A stretch of 64,000 nucleotides of DNA from Naasia lichenicola. Lineage in GTDB: Bacteria; Actinomycetota; Actinomycetes; Actinomycetales; Microbacteriaceae. The stretch is taken from the NCBI RefSeq assembly GCF_004801885.1, contig NZ_SSSM01000005.1, positions 558,001 to 622,000 on the forward strand, given 5' to 3'. The position numbers were made by a program, and so were the translations under genes. Position 1 is the stretch's first letter. Each line of letters starts with the position of its first letter. The notes beneath the pieces were generated by a model, which searched no databases, was not told the origin of the DNA, and saw only the letters and a list, made by a program, of their open reading frames with translations. Below are positions 38,787-47,691 of this stretch, one piece after another.

Positions 38787-38834
38787 GCACCACCCGCATT
38801 GACTGCACCACCCGCAATACCCGCACCACGGGCC
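38787..38834 (+). promoter_or_regulatory. Three 18-bp-spaced direct repeats before mtlA
   Basis: GCACCACCCGCA occurs at 38787-38798 and again at 38805-38816, and GCACCACGGGCC starts at 38823, so all three start exactly 18 bases apart. TTGACT lies between the first two (38799-38804) without a clear -10 box. The arrangement suggests a regulator-binding array for mtlA, perhaps for the MtlR-like protein. Confidence 0.5.
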
Positions 38835-38896
38835 GCAGGAACTCAGCTTCTGCCCCATCACCACAACCACGCACACAGAAACAGGAGACACACACC

Positions 38897-40390
38897 ATGA
38901 CGACGACGTCAGCACCGGCACGATCCTCAGGGGGTGCACGAGTAGGGGTCCAGAAGTTCGGGACGTTCCTCTCGGGCATGGTCCTGCCCAACATCGCAGC
39001 CTTCATCGCATGGGGCCTCATCACCGCGTTCTTCATCCCCACCGGATGGACGCCGAACGAGACCCTGGCCACCCTCGTCGGCCCGATGATCACCTTCCTG
39101 CTGCCCCTCCTGATCGCCAACCAGGGCGGCCGGATGGTCTACGACACCCGCGGTGGCGTCGTGGCGACCATCGCGACCATGGGTGTCATCGTGGGCACGG
39201 ACATCCCCATGTTCATGGGCGCCATGATCGTCGGACCGCTCGCGGCCCTGATCATGAAGCAGGTCGACAAGATCTGGGACGGCAAGATCCGCCCCGGCTT
39301 CGAGATGCTCGTCAACAACTTCTCCGCCGGAATCCTCGGCGCGATCCTGGCGATCGGCGCCTTCTTCGGAATCGCCCCGCTCGTCACCGCGCTGAGCAAC
39401 TTCATCTCCGCGGGCGTCGACTTCCTGGTCACCGCCGGCATCCTGCCGCTCGTGAGCATCTTCATCGAGCCCGGCAAGGTGCTGTTCCTCAACAACGCCA
39501 TCAACCAGGGCGTGCTGACCCCGCTGGGCGTCCAGCAGTCGATCGACAGCGGCAAGAGCATCCTGTTCCTGCTCGAGGCGAACCCCGGCCCCGGCCTGGG
39601 CCTGCTGCTCGCGTTCACCGTCTTCGGCCTGGGCATGATGAAGGCGAGCGCTCCCGGCGCCATCATCATCCACTTCCTCGGCGGCATCCACGAGATCTAC
39701 TTCCCCTACGTGCTCGCCAAGCCCGTCCTCATCGTCGCCATGATCGCGGGCGGCATGACCGGCGTCGCGACCAACGTGGTGTTCGGCTCGGGCCTCCGGG
39801 CTCCTGCCTCGCCGGGAAGCATCTTCGCGATCCTGCTGCAGACCGCCTCGGACAGCTACGTCGGCGTCATCCTCTCGGTGATCCTGTCGGCCGCCGTGTC
39901 GTTCATCGTGGCATCGCTCATCCTGCGGGTCAGCCGCAAGCGCGACCTGGCCGCCGGCAACGCCGGTGACCTGTCCGCGGCGATCGCCGCGACCGAGGCC
40001 AACAAGGGCAAGTCCAGCAGCGTGCTGCAGGGCCTGACCCGCGACGAGGCGGCCGCCGCAGGCGTCGGCCTCGAAGGCGAGCGCACCGCGGTCGCCACCG
40101 CGACGCCCGTCCGCAACATCGTGTTCGCCTGCGACGCCGGCATGGGCTCCAGCGCCATGGGTGCCTCCGTCCTGCGCAACAAGATCAAGAAGGCCGGGAT
40201 CGAAGGAGTCACGGTGGTCAACAAGGCCATCGCCAACCTCGACGATTCCGCCGACCTGGTGATCACCCAGCGCGAGCTGACCGATCGCGCCAGGCAGAAG
40301 GCGCCGGCCGCGCAGCATGTCTCGGTCGACAACTTCATGAACAGCCCCGCCTACGACGAGGTCGTGGCACAGGTCGCCGACCAGAAGTAG
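38897..40390 (+). CDS. mtlA: PTS mannitol transporter EIICB
   Basis: Mannitol permease and EIIB fused; 497 residues. The EIIC part (about 15-355) has eight or so hydrophobic segments and the mannitol-family motifs FGTFLSGMVLPNIAAFIAWG, MVYDTRGGVVATIATMG and HFLGGIHEIYFPYVL. After a linker, the EIIB domain carries the phosphocysteine in IVFACDAGMGSSAMGASVLR. The EIIA domain is a separate gene (mtlF), unlike E. coli MtlA. AGGAGA precedes the ATG. Confidence 0.97.
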   Translation: MTTTSAPARSSGGARVGVQKFGTFLSGMVLPNIAAFIAWGLITAFFIPTGWTPNETLATLVGPMITFLLPLLIANQGGRMVYDTRGGVVATIATMGVIVGTDIPMFMGAMIVGPLAALIMKQVDKIWDGKIRPGFEMLVNNFSAGILGAILAIGAFFGIAPLVTALSNFISAGVDFLVTAGILPLVSIFIEPGKVLFLNNAINQGVLTPLGVQQSIDSGKSILFLLEANPGPGLGLLLAFTVFGLGMMKASAPGAIIIHFLGGIHEIYFPYVLAKPVLIVAMIAGGMTGVATNVVFGSGLRAPASPGSIFAILLQTASDSYVGVILSVILSAAVSFIVASLILRVSRKRDLAAGNAGDLSAAIAATEANKGKSSSVLQGLTRDEAAAAGVGLEGERTAVATATPVRNIVFACDAGMGSSAMGASVLRNKIKKAGIEGVTVVNKAIANLDDSADLVITQRELTDRARQKAPAAQHVSVDNFMNSPAYDEVVAQVADQK

Positions 40391-40437
40391 TCGGAAGGCA
40401 CCGAAACGCTCGGTCGGGCACCGCCCGACTGCGCAAA

Positions 40438-40473
40438 GATGAGGGGGAGCGGAGCGATCCGCTTCCCCTCATC
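40438..40473 (+). terminator. Strong hairpin between mtlA and mtlF
   Basis: Sixteen-base arms (40438-40453, 40458-40473; GATGAGGGGGAGCGGA with its complement, one wobble) and a GCGA loop. A smaller hairpin, TCGGGC-ACC-GCCCGA, lies just before it. The pair probably causes partial termination or protects the mtlA 3' end, lowering EIIA and dehydrogenase expression. Confidence 0.7.
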
Positions 40474-40571
40474 TCATCCCACCCACACACTCACCCACTC
40501 GGCGATCGACCGACTCACCCACCCCTGCCTCTCCGGAGGCCACGCATCACCCTGGAATCGAAGGAGCACCC

Positions 40572-41006
40572 ATGGCCGTCCTGGATCTGGACCGCGTCAA
40601 CGTCAACGGGAGCGCGACGACGCGCGACGAGGCCATCCGCGAGGCGGGCGCCGCCCTCGTCGCGGCCGGCGCCGTGGACGCCGCATACGTCGACGCGATG
40701 TTCGACCGCGAGAACACCGTCTCGACCTACATGGGCAACTTCCTGGCCATCCCGCACGGCACCAACGACGCCAAGGACGCGATCCACGCCTCCGCGCTGT
40801 CCTTCACCCGCTACGACCAGCCCATCGACTGGGACGGCAACGAGGTGCGCTTCGTCGTCGGCATCGCGGGGCTCAACAACGAGCATCTCGACATCCTGTC
40901 CAAGATCGCCATCGTCTTCTCCGACGACGACGAGGTCGCGAAGCTGCTCGCCGCCTCGACCGCGCAGGAGGTCTACGACCTCCTCGGCGACGTCAACGCG
41001 GAGTGA
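40572..41006 (+). CDS. mtlF: PTS mannitol EIIA component
   Basis: A 144-residue EIIA of the mannitol/fructose class, active histidine in the FLAIPHGTNDAK motif; the later RFVVGIAGLNNEHLDILSKIA is also typical. It accepts phosphate from HPr and passes it to the EIIB of MtlA. GAAGGAG precedes the ATG. Its stop lies a few bases before mtlD. Confidence 0.96.
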   Translation: MAVLDLDRVNVNGSATTRDEAIREAGAALVAAGAVDAAYVDAMFDRENTVSTYMGNFLAIPHGTNDAKDAIHASALSFTRYDQPIDWDGNEVRFVVGIAGLNNEHLDILSKIAIVFSDDDEVAKLLAASTAQEVYDLLGDVNAE

Positions 41007-41011
41007 CGGGG

Positions 41012-42199
41012 ATGAGCCCGGAATCCGGACGCAGCGAGCTGACCGCCGTCCACTTCGGAGCAGGCAACATCGGCCGCGGCTTCGTCGGCCTCATCCTGCA
41101 CAACGCCGGCTACGAGGTGGTCTTCGCCGATGTCAACGCCGAGCTGATCGACGCCCTCGCCGCTGCAGACTCGTACACCGTGCACGAGGTGGGACCCGAG
41201 GCCAAGGACTGGGTCGTCGACCGATTCCGTGCGTTGAACAGTCGAAGCCAGGAGGCGGAGGTGATCGCCGAGATCGCCGCCGCCGACATCGTCACGACCG
41301 CCGTCGGCCCCCGCGTGCTTCCCTTCGTCGCTCCGGTGATCGCCGCAGCGCTCGTGGCGCGCGACCCCCAGCAGGCGCCCCTGCAGGTGATGGCGTGCGA
41401 GAACGCCATCGGCGCCACGGATACGCTGCGCACGAGCATCGAGACCGCGCTCGCCGCTCAGGATCAGTCCGGGGCCATCGGCCGTGGCGTGTTCGCGAAC
41501 ACCGCCGTCGACCGGATCGTGCCCGGGCAGGACCCGGACGCGGGGCTGGACGTCACGGTCGAGGACTTCTTCGAGTGGGCGATCGAGAAGGGCCCGTTCG
41601 GCGACGGAGTCCCGGACATCCCTGAGGCCACCTTCGTCGACGACCTGTCGCCGTACATCGAGCGCAAGCTGTTCACCGTCAACACCGGGCACGCGACCAT
41701 CGCCTACCACGGGTTCGCGCAGGGCGCGGGGACGCTGGTCGAGGCGCTCGCCCTCCGCGAGGTGAGCGACGAGGTCGACGCCGTGCTCGCCGAGACCAAG
41801 GCGCTGCTCGTCGCCAAGTACGACTTCCCGCCCGAGCAGCAGCAGAAGTACCTCGAGAAGAACCTCACGCGCTTCGCCAACCCCGCCCTCTCCGACACGG
41901 TCGAGCGGGTCGGCCGTGCGCCGCTGCGCAAGATCAGCCGGCACGAGCGCTTCATCGGACCGGCTGCCGAGCTCGTCGAACGCGGTCTCGGTGCTGACGC
42001 CCTCGTGCGCGCGTTCGGTGCCGCGCTGGAGTTCGACGTGGCGGAGGATCCGGAGAGCGTCGAGCTCCAGGCGCTGCTGGCAGGGGAGACCTCCGACGAG
42101 GACCTCGCCGTCCAGCTCACCGGCCTCCCGACCGACCATCCGCTGCTGCCGCGGATCGTGAACGCCGTCGAACGTCGGCGGGCGGTCGAGGCCGGCTGA
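41012..42199 (+). CDS. mtlD: Mannitol-1-phosphate 5-dehydrogenase
   Basis: Oxidises imported mannitol 1-phosphate to fructose 6-phosphate with NAD. The Rossmann motif AVHFGAGNIGRGFVG is near the N-terminus, and the C-terminal domain has KLFTVNTGHATIAYHGF with the catalytic-lysine region. 395 residues. ATG 41012 with GGAG 8 bases upstream (41000-41003) is chosen; GTG 41003, overlapping the mtlF stop, is a close alternative adding three residues. It completes the mannitol pathway. Confidence 0.95.
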   Translation: MSPESGRSELTAVHFGAGNIGRGFVGLILHNAGYEVVFADVNAELIDALAAADSYTVHEVGPEAKDWVVDRFRALNSRSQEAEVIAEIAAADIVTTAVGPRVLPFVAPVIAAALVARDPQQAPLQVMACENAIGATDTLRTSIETALAAQDQSGAIGRGVFANTAVDRIVPGQDPDAGLDVTVEDFFEWAIEKGPFGDGVPDIPEATFVDDLSPYIERKLFTVNTGHATIAYHGFAQGAGTLVEALALREVSDEVDAVLAETKALLVAKYDFPPEQQQKYLEKNLTRFANPALSDTVERVGRAPLRKISRHERFIGPAAELVERGLGADALVRAFGAALEFDVAEDPESVELQALLAGETSDEDLAVQLTGLPTDHPLLPRIVNAVERRRAVEAG

Positions 42200-42268
42200 C
42201 CGCAGACCGGTGGACGAGGAATGCAGCGGCCCGTCCGCGCGTTACCACCCTTGATGCGTCGATCGGGG

Positions 42269-42298
42269 TTGGCAACGCCGAGGGAAATCGCCTAGGAT
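42269..42298 (+). promoter_or_regulatory. Promoter of the infA operon
   Basis: TTGGCA (42269-42274), 18-base spacer, TAGGAT (42293-42298). It lies in the 277-base gap between mtlD and infA and leaves a leader of ~170 bases. Confidence 0.75.
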
Positions 42299-42476
42299 AG
42301 TCCGTTGGTGCTCCGACCGCTCTGCGGTCGCCCTCTCCCCATCGGACCTCGTCCGTTGCCCATCGCTCCGAGCCCTGCTCAGCGCGGTGCCGGAGATGGT
42401 GCGGATTCAGATCTGCGCATCAAACCATCCATCCGCACGACCAGCAGTTTCTGCTTGTAAAAACGACAGTGAGGCT

Positions 42477-42698
42477 ATGCCCAAAAAGGACGGCGTAATA
42501 GAGATCGAGGGCGCAGTGCTCGAGGCTCTGCCCAACGCGATGTTCCGCGTTGAGCTGACCAACGGACACCGTGTGCTCGCGCACATCTCCGGCAAGATGC
42601 GACAGCACTACATCCGAATCCTCCCCGAGGACCGGGTGATCGTCGAACTCAGCCCCTACGACCTGACTCGCGGACGCATCGTCTACCGCTACAAGTAA
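42477..42698 (+). CDS. infA: Translation initiation factor IF-1
   Basis: OB-fold factor occupying the A site during initiation; 73 residues from ATG 42477 ([39 protein letters not shown]). Thirty in-frame codons upstream do not fit the family and are excluded. GTGAGG precedes the start. In many actinobacteria infA follows adk/map; here it has its own promoter. Confidence 0.97.
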   Translation: MPKKDGVIEIEGAVLEALPNAMFRVELTNGHRVLAHISGKMRQHYIRILPEDRVIVELSPYDLTRGRIVYRYK

Positions 42699-42717
42699 CC
42701 ACTGCTGGAAAGGAACG

Positions 42718-42748
42718 GCCCCGAGCCCGCGACCGCGGGAGCCGGGGC
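42718..42748 (+). other. Stem-loop between infA and rpmJ
   Basis: GCCCCG (42718-42723) pairs with CGGGGC (42743-42748) and inside it CCCGC pairs with GCGGG, forming a near-continuous GC stem. No T-run follows. It may be an attenuator or processing site. Confidence 0.4.
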
Positions 42749-42772
42749 ACGACGCCAGCGAAAGGCAACATC

Positions 42773-42886
42773 ATGAAGGTCAACCCCAGCGTCAAGCCCA
42801 TCTGCGACAAGTGCAAGGTGATCCGTCGTCACGGCAACGTGATGGTCATCTGCGAGAACCCTCGCCACAAGCAGCGCCAGGGCTAG
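42773..42886 (+). CDS. rpmJ: 50S ribosomal protein L36
   Basis: A 37-residue zinc-binding 50S protein: [20 protein letters not shown], then a later Cys and His completing the CxxC-C-H site. This is the zinc form. GCGAAAGGC precedes the ATG. It lies between infA and rpsM, the usual place. Confidence 0.97.
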   Translation: MKVNPSVKPICDKCKVIRRHGNVMVICENPRHKQRQG

Positions 42887-43031
42887 TGGGCCCGGGACGC
42901 GCCAGCGTCCCAGCTCACAGTGCTGAGTAGTCGGCCATGCTTGGCCGACGTATCGCAGCATTGAGCGCCAGTCACACAGCATCACCCGCACCACCCTGTA
43001 ACTCAACACACAACGGCAGCGTCAGAACCCT

Positions 43032-43079
43032 CCCGATCTCGGATCGGGGCGGGGGACACCTCGGGTCTGGAGGCCCGAG
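43032..43079 (+). other. Two small hairpins in the rpsM leader
   Basis: CCCGATC-TCG-GATCGGG (43032-43048) and CTCGGG with CCCGAG (43060-43065, 43074-43079) lie in the 241-base gap between rpmJ and rpsM. They may be leader structures; I recognise no known motif. The gap holds no other gene. Confidence 0.35.
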
Positions 43080-43127
43080 CACATTCGCTGCCGCAGACCT
43101 CCAGTTCCCCATTAGGAGAAGCCAGAC

Positions 43128-43508
43128 ATGGCACGTCTCGCAGGAGTCGACATCCCCCGTGACAAGCGGGTCGAGGTCGCATTGACCTACATCTACGGAG
43201 TCGGACGCACGCGCGCCCTCCAGACGCTGGCCGACACCGGCATCAGCGGCGACATCCGCGTCAAGGACCTCACCGACGACCAGCTCGTCGCGCTCCGCGA
43301 CCACATCGAGGGCACCTACAAGGTCGAGGGCGATCTTCGCCGCGAGGTCGCCGCCGACATCCGCCGCAAGGTCGAGATCGGCAGCTACCAGGGCATCCGC
43401 CACCGTCGCGGTCTCCCCGTGCACGGACAGCGCACCAAGACGAACGCTCGCACCCGCAAGGGCCCGAAGCGCACCGTCGCCGGCAAGAAGAAGGCCGGCC
43501 GCAAGTAG
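43128..43508 (+). CDS. rpsM: 30S ribosomal protein S13
   Basis: 30S head protein bridging to the 50S subunit; 126 residues, start [21 protein letters not shown]-terminus [31 protein letters not shown] precedes the ATG. Confidence 0.98.
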   Translation: MARLAGVDIPRDKRVEVALTYIYGVGRTRALQTLADTGISGDIRVKDLTDDQLVALRDHIEGTYKVEGDLRREVAADIRRKVEIGSYQGIRHRRGLPVHGQRTKTNARTRKGPKRTVAGKKKAGRK

Positions 43509-43552
43509 CGCGCCGCCCCCAAGACACGTAGAGAACTCAGGAGACAGCCACC

Positions 43553-43951
43553 ATGGCAGCACCCAAGGCAGCGGCGCGCAAGCCCCGTCGCAAGGAGAAG
43601 AAGAACATCGCAGTGGGCCAGGCCCACATCAAGTCGACGTTCAACAACACGATCGTCTCGATCACCGACACCACCGGTGCGGTCATCAGCTGGGCCTCCT
43701 CCGGAGGCGTCGGCTTCAAGGGAAGCCGCAAGTCGACGCCGTTCGCGGCGCAGCTCGCAGCCGAGTCCGCCGCGCGTCAGGCGCAGGAGCACGGCATGAA
43801 GAAGGTCGACGTCTTCGTCAAGGGCCCCGGCTCGGGTCGCGAGACCGCGATCCGCTCCCTCCAGGCCGCAGGCCTCGAGGTCGGCTCGATCAACGACGTC
43901 ACCCCGCAGGCGCACAACGGCTGCCGTCCGCCGAAGCGCCGCCGCGTCTAG
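43553..43951 (+). CDS. rpsK: 30S ribosomal protein S11
   Basis: 30S platform protein, 132 residues, with [20 protein letters not shown] and the invariant end [12 protein letters not shown] hairpin immediately follows. In most actinobacteria rpsD comes between rpsK and rpoA; it is absent here and must be elsewhere. Confidence 0.98.
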   Translation: MAAPKAAARKPRRKEKKNIAVGQAHIKSTFNNTIVSITDTTGAVISWASSGGVGFKGSRKSTPFAAQLAAESAARQAQEHGMKKVDVFVKGPGSGRETAIRSLQAAGLEVGSINDVTPQAHNGCRPPKRRRV

Positions 43952-43956
43952 TGCGA

Positions 43957-43989
43957 GTGCGGGTCGGCTCTCGATGAGCTGACCCGCAC
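43957..43989 (+). terminator. Hairpin between rpsK and rpoA
   Basis: Fourteen-base arms (43957-43970 and 43976-43989, GTGCGGGTC outermost, one wobble) with a 5-base loop, 5 bases after the rpsK stop. It is probably a partial terminator, adjusting rpoA expression relative to ribosomal genes. Confidence 0.6.
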
Positions 43990-44192
43990 CCCGCGCCGCT
44001 GATCGGATCCGTCCGCAGCGATCGACGCAGCAGCACCGTCGCGCCCTCCGAGCAGAGCCGCTCGCCCATGCCCGGGATGCATCGCCTCCCGCAGTTCCAC
44101 AACGACTCAACTCAATATCAACGCTGCAGATCACTCTGCAGGGCAACTCGGAAGTGTCATATAGCGGACACTCTTTCGAAAGGAAACCATCA

Positions 44193-45185
44193 GTGCTCAT
44201 CGCACAGCGCCCGACCCTGGCTGAAGAGAACATCTCGGAGTTCCGTTCGCGGTTCATCATCGAGCCCCTCGAACCCGGCTTCGGCTACACCCTCGGCAAC
44301 TCCCTCCGCCGCACCCTGCTCTCCTCCATCCCGGGCGCCGCTGTCACCAGCATCCGCATCGACGGCGTGCAGCACGAGTTCACGACGATCCCCGGTGTGA
44401 AGGAAGACGTCACCGAGATCATCCTGAACATCAAGGGCCTGGTCGTCTCCAGCGAGCACGACGAGCCGATCACCGCCTACCTGCGCAAGCAGAGCTCGGG
44501 CCCCGTCACGGCCGCGGACATCTCCGCACCGGCCGGCGTCGAGATCCACAACCCGGACCTCGTCATCGCCACCCTGAACGACAAGGCGAAGTTCGACCTC
44601 GAGCTCACCATCGAGCGCGGCCGCGGCTACGTCTCCGCCGCACAGAACCGCAGCGAGTTCAGCGAGGCCGGTCAGGTCCCGATCGACTCGATCTACTCGC
44701 CGGTCCTCAAGGTCACCTACCGCGTCGAGGCGACGCGTGCCGGTGAGCGCACCGACTTCGACCGCCTGGTCGTCGACGTCGAGACCAAGCCCGCGATCAG
44801 CCCGCGCGACGCCATCGCATCGGCCGGTCGCACGCTGACCGAGCTGTTCGGCCTCGCTCGTGAGCTCAACAGCGCCGCCGAGGGCATCGAGATCGGCCCC
44901 GCGCCGGTCGACGCCGTCCTCTCCAGCGAGCTGTCCATGCCGATCGAGGATCTCGACCTGTCGGTCCGCTCGTACAACTGCCTCAAGCGCGAGGGCATCA
45001 ACACGGTCAGCGAGCTCGTCTCGCTCTCGGAGACCCAGCTGATGAACATCCGCAACTTCGGCCAGAAGTCGGTCGACGAGGTCAAGGACAAGCTCGTCGA
45101 GCTCGGCCTGTCGCTGAAGGACGCCGTCCCCGGCTTCGACGGCGCGCACTACTACAGCAGCTACGACGACGGCGAGGAGAGCTGA
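44193..45185 (+). CDS. rpoA: RNA polymerase alpha subunit
   Basis: 330 residues. The N-terminal dimerisation domain contains [25 protein letters not shown]; the C-terminal DNA- and activator-binding domain starts after a linker with [16 protein letters not shown] and [14 protein letters not shown] 44193 (family start MLIAQRPTL, with AGGA 8 bases upstream) is chosen over the ATG at 44154. Confidence 0.98.
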   Translation: MLIAQRPTLAEENISEFRSRFIIEPLEPGFGYTLGNSLRRTLLSSIPGAAVTSIRIDGVQHEFTTIPGVKEDVTEIILNIKGLVVSSEHDEPITAYLRKQSSGPVTAADISAPAGVEIHNPDLVIATLNDKAKFDLELTIERGRGYVSAAQNRSEFSEAGQVPIDSIYSPVLKVTYRVEATRAGERTDFDRLVVDVETKPAISPRDAIASAGRTLTELFGLARELNSAAEGIEIGPAPVDAVLSSELSMPIEDLDLSVRSYNCLKREGINTVSELVSLSETQLMNIRNFGQKSVDEVKDKLVELGLSLKDAVPGFDGAHYYSSYDDGEES

Positions 45186-45241
45186 CCTCGGTCGGCTCCC
45201 CATCCATCTCCTGACACCGAATCCCGTTAAGGACCAACACC

Positions 45242-45871
45242 ATGCCTAGACCCTCCAAGGGACCCCGCCTCGGCGGCGGCCCGGCGCACGAGCGCCTGCT
45301 GCTGTCGAACCTGGCGATCGCGCTGATCACCCACAAGGCGATCACGACGACCGAGACCAAGGCCAAGCGGCTCCAGCCGCTCGCCGACCGCCTCGTGACG
45401 TTCGGCAAGCGCGGCGACCTGCACGCCCGTCGCCGGGCGCTCAGCATCATCCCGGACAAGCAGGCCGTCTACGAGCTGTTCGACCAGATCGCGCCGCTCG
45501 TCAACGAGCGTGCGGGCGGCTACACCCGCATCACCAAGACCGGTTACCGCAAAGGCGACAACGCGCCCATGGCGGTCATCGAGCTGGTGCTCGAGCCCGT
45601 CGTCTCCAAGCGCAAGCCGGTGACCCCGAAGGCCGCAGCCGCTGCCTCCGCGGCGACTCCTGCCGCCACCGCCGCTCCGTCCGATGAGCCCGTCGTCACC
45701 GACGCCGAGGCATCCGTGGACGAGGCCGCCGGTGGCAGCGACGAGCCCACCGAGGTCGAGAGCACGGACGCCGTCGAGACCTCCGAGCCCACGCCCGCCG
45801 AGGACGAGACCCCGGCGGCCACCGAGGTCGAGGCCGACGCCGAGAAGGCCGCGGAGCCCGACTCCAAGTAG
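45242..45871 (+). CDS. rplQ: 50S ribosomal protein L17 with long acidic C-terminal tail
   Basis: The L17 domain is residues 1-~118 ([40 protein letters not shown]). The remaining ~90 residues are Ala/Thr/Glu/Asp-rich and strongly acidic, probably disordered; total 209 compared with 115-130 in most bacteria. L17 lies near the tunnel exit. It ends the alpha operon with a perfect hairpin downstream. Confidence 0.95.
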   Translation: MPRPSKGPRLGGGPAHERLLLSNLAIALITHKAITTTETKAKRLQPLADRLVTFGKRGDLHARRRALSIIPDKQAVYELFDQIAPLVNERAGGYTRITKTGYRKGDNAPMAVIELVLEPVVSKRKPVTPKAAAAASAATPAATAAPSDEPVVTDAEASVDEAAGGSDEPTEVESTDAVETSEPTPAEDETPAATEVEADAEKAAEPDSK

Positions 45872-45879
45872 TCCACCAT

Positions 45880-45922
45880 CGAGAAGCCCGGCCGCCCCTC
45901 ATCGGAGCGTCCGGGCTTCTCG
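45880..45922 (+). terminator. Terminator of the rpoA-rplQ operon
   Basis: CGAGAAGCCCGG (45880-45891) pairs perfectly with CCGGGCTTCTCG (45911-45922); the 19-base loop is GC-rich. It lies 8 bases after the rplQ stop. Confidence 0.8.
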
Positions 45923-45941
45923 CGTTAACGCACCATCCCCA

Positions 45942-46002
45942 ATCGAGATGGCACTTTCCGTCCCTGAAGGGCTGGAATAGGGACGGAAAGTGGCATCTCG
46001 AT
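45942..46002. repeat. Long inverted repeat upstream of the GNAT gene
   Basis: Arms of 24 bases (45942-45965 and 45979-46002, starting ATCGAGATG) with a single mismatch and a 13-base loop. It ends 18 bases before the next ATG, so it would place a strong hairpin in the mRNA leader. No second copy was found in this window. Confidence 0.75.
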
Positions 46003-46020
46003 CCACAGAGAGGCGCTGTC

Positions 46021-47073
46021 ATGCCCGACGTCACACCCTTGAGCTCCCGGATCCCCACCGGCGAACGGCCCCTGTTCCCCGAAGCGGTCGACGGAGTCTC
46101 CTGGCGAGCTGCGACGGCCGCCGATATCGATGCGATCACCGCGCTGCACCGAGTCGCCGATCCGATCGATCACCCGACGTTCGGCACCCCGCGCGGAGAC
46201 ATCGTCGAGCTGTTCGAGTCGTCATGGATCGACCCGGCCCTCGATGTCGTCGTCGGCGCACGGGGCGACGAGGTCGTCGCATACGGCCAGGCCACCGTCA
46301 TCCCCGGCACCGCAGGCTTCGCGGAGACGACTCTGTCCGGCGTCGTGCATCCCGGTCACCGCGGACGCGGCCTCGGCGGCGCGCTTCTCGACTGGCAGCA
46401 GGCCCGTGCCCTCGAGCATCTCGCGCTCGTCGAAGAGCCCGTCGAGGGCCGGATGAACGCCTACACGTCGTCCGAGCAGGCGGCGCTGCATCGCCTGCTC
46501 GAGCGGCGCGGCTTCGGAGTCGTGCGGGCCTTCGACGAGCTGTCCCGGGACACCGCCGAGGACATCCCAGAGATCGCGATCCCCGAGGGTCTGGAGCTCG
46601 TCCCGTACTCGCAGCAGTGGTCCGCGGCGACGATGGCGGCCAAGAACGAGACGTTCGCCGACCACTGGGGCTCGCTGCCCGAGACGGTCGAGCACTGGGA
46701 GCAGCGCAACACGACGGCGGCGAACGGGGCCGGCGGTCTGCGCACGGATGCGTCGCTGCTGCTCGTCGGACGGGACGAGTCCGGCGCGGACGAGGTGGTC
46801 GCCTTCGTGCTCACCACGGTCAACGAGGAGGACTGGGAGCGGCTCGGCCACCCGTTCGGCTACATCACCCTCGTCGGCGTCCGCCGCAGTCAGCGCGGGA
46901 GGGGAGCGGCCCAGGCGCTGCTCGCCGCCGTGCTCCTGCGGTATCGCGAACTGGGCTGGCAGCGGGCGACGCTGCACGTCGACACCACCAGCCCGACGGG
47001 CGCGGATCGCCTCTATCGGCGGATCGGCTTCGTCCCCGCCGCCCGCGAGCTGGTCTACGGGCGCACGTTCTAG
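46021..47073 (+). CDS. Two-domain GNAT acetyltransferase
   Basis: A 350-residue tandem GNAT protein. The first domain (~28-185) has GVVHPGHRGRGLGGALL, a good acetyl-CoA loop; the second (~190-350) has GVRRSQRGRGAAQALLAAVL, also good, then DTTSPTGADRLYRRIGF. The layout recalls mycothiol synthase, but the sequence is not close enough to claim that. It opens accessory block 3, after the long inverted repeat. Substrate unknown. Confidence 0.85.
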   Translation: MPDVTPLSSRIPTGERPLFPEAVDGVSWRAATAADIDAITALHRVADPIDHPTFGTPRGDIVELFESSWIDPALDVVVGARGDEVVAYGQATVIPGTAGFAETTLSGVVHPGHRGRGLGGALLDWQQARALEHLALVEEPVEGRMNAYTSSEQAALHRLLERRGFGVVRAFDELSRDTAEDIPEIAIPEGLELVPYSQQWSAATMAAKNETFADHWGSLPETVEHWEQRNTTAANGAGGLRTDASLLLVGRDESGADEVVAFVLTTVNEEDWERLGHPFGYITLVGVRRSQRGRGAAQALLAAVLLRYRELGWQRATLHVDTTSPTGADRLYRRIGFVPAARELVYGRTF

Positions 47074-47114
47074 CCCGGCAGCCGGCGGCGCCTCGATGCG
47101 GGAAGAGCGGAACG

Positions 47115-47540
47115 TCAGTCGCGGTAGAAGTTGTCGGCCAGCTTCTGCCAGCCGCCCGAGCCGTTCAGAAGCTCGACATCGGAGTCGCGGTCGCCGACCA
47201 GGGCGTACTGCGTCCTCCCCCCGATGGTCATGACGGTGGGCAGCTGCGCCCCGCAGCCCTCGATGCCGCTGGGCTGGCGCTCACTGAACATCACGAGGCA
47301 CGGGAGTCCATCCTCGGAGAGGACGGCGTAGGCGGACAGATCGTCGTCGGACCAGAGGAAGCGGACGGAGGTCGCGTCGACACTCAGGTGGTCTCCGGCC
47401 GCTTCAGGCAGAGCATCCTCGGCGGTCTGCTCCTCATCGAAGCGGGCCAGCGGCGAGGACGGGGTCGACGAACAGCCCGCGAGGATCACGGCGAGGACCG
47501 CGACGACGGCGGCGCTTCGAGAGAGGCTCTTCGTCTTCAT
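47115..47540 (-). CDS. Putative lipoprotein
   Basis: A 141-residue secreted protein. The signal KTKSLSRSAAVVAVLAVILAGC has a lipobox LAGC, with Cys as the lipidation site, followed by SSTPSSP. The mature part (~115 residues) has two more cysteines, in GLPCLVMF and EGCGAQLP, which may form a disulfide. No family recognised. ATG 47540 (MKTKSL) is chosen because the upstream 19 codons do not belong to a signal peptide. Confidence 0.75.
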   Translation of the reverse strand: MKTKSLSRSAAVVAVLAVILAGCSSTPSSPLARFDEEQTAEDALPEAAGDHLSVDATSVRFLWSDDDLSAYAVLSEDGLPCLVMFSERQPSGIEGCGAQLPTVMTIGGRTQYALVGDRDSDVELLNGSGGWQKLADNFYRD

Positions 47541-47679
47541 CGGGCCAAGTGTCTCGCTGATCAGGCATGAAGGCCAGCGCGATGCGTTCGACGGCATGCT
47601 CGACTTCTGGAGTGGACGCGGGATCCGGCAGGGCGATTCGGATCTCGCCCCAGCGAGGGCATCGGTCGGCTGCGCTCGC

Positions 47680-47685
47680 TAGGGT
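47680..47685 (+). promoter_or_regulatory. Possible -10 box of the LigD-type polymerase gene
   Basis: TAGGGT ends 6 bases before ATG 47692, a leaderless-type distance. The same bases could serve as an AGGGTGG ribosome-binding site, so this is ambiguous. Confidence 0.35.
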
Positions 47686-47691
47686 GGCGAC

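Noticed and set aside
36834-38939. A 701-codon minus-strand frame opposite ptsH and ptsI
   Set aside because: Shadow of ptsI with biased composition and no recognisable domain.
45947-45999. CIRCE-like operator upstream of the GNAT gene
   Set aside because: The arms contain GGCACT, but spacing and the rest of the 24-bp arms do not match CIRCE.
46021-47073. Assigning mycothiol synthase (mshD) to the double GNAT
   Set aside because: Tandem GNAT layout is shared, but length, N-terminus and motifs are not specific enough.
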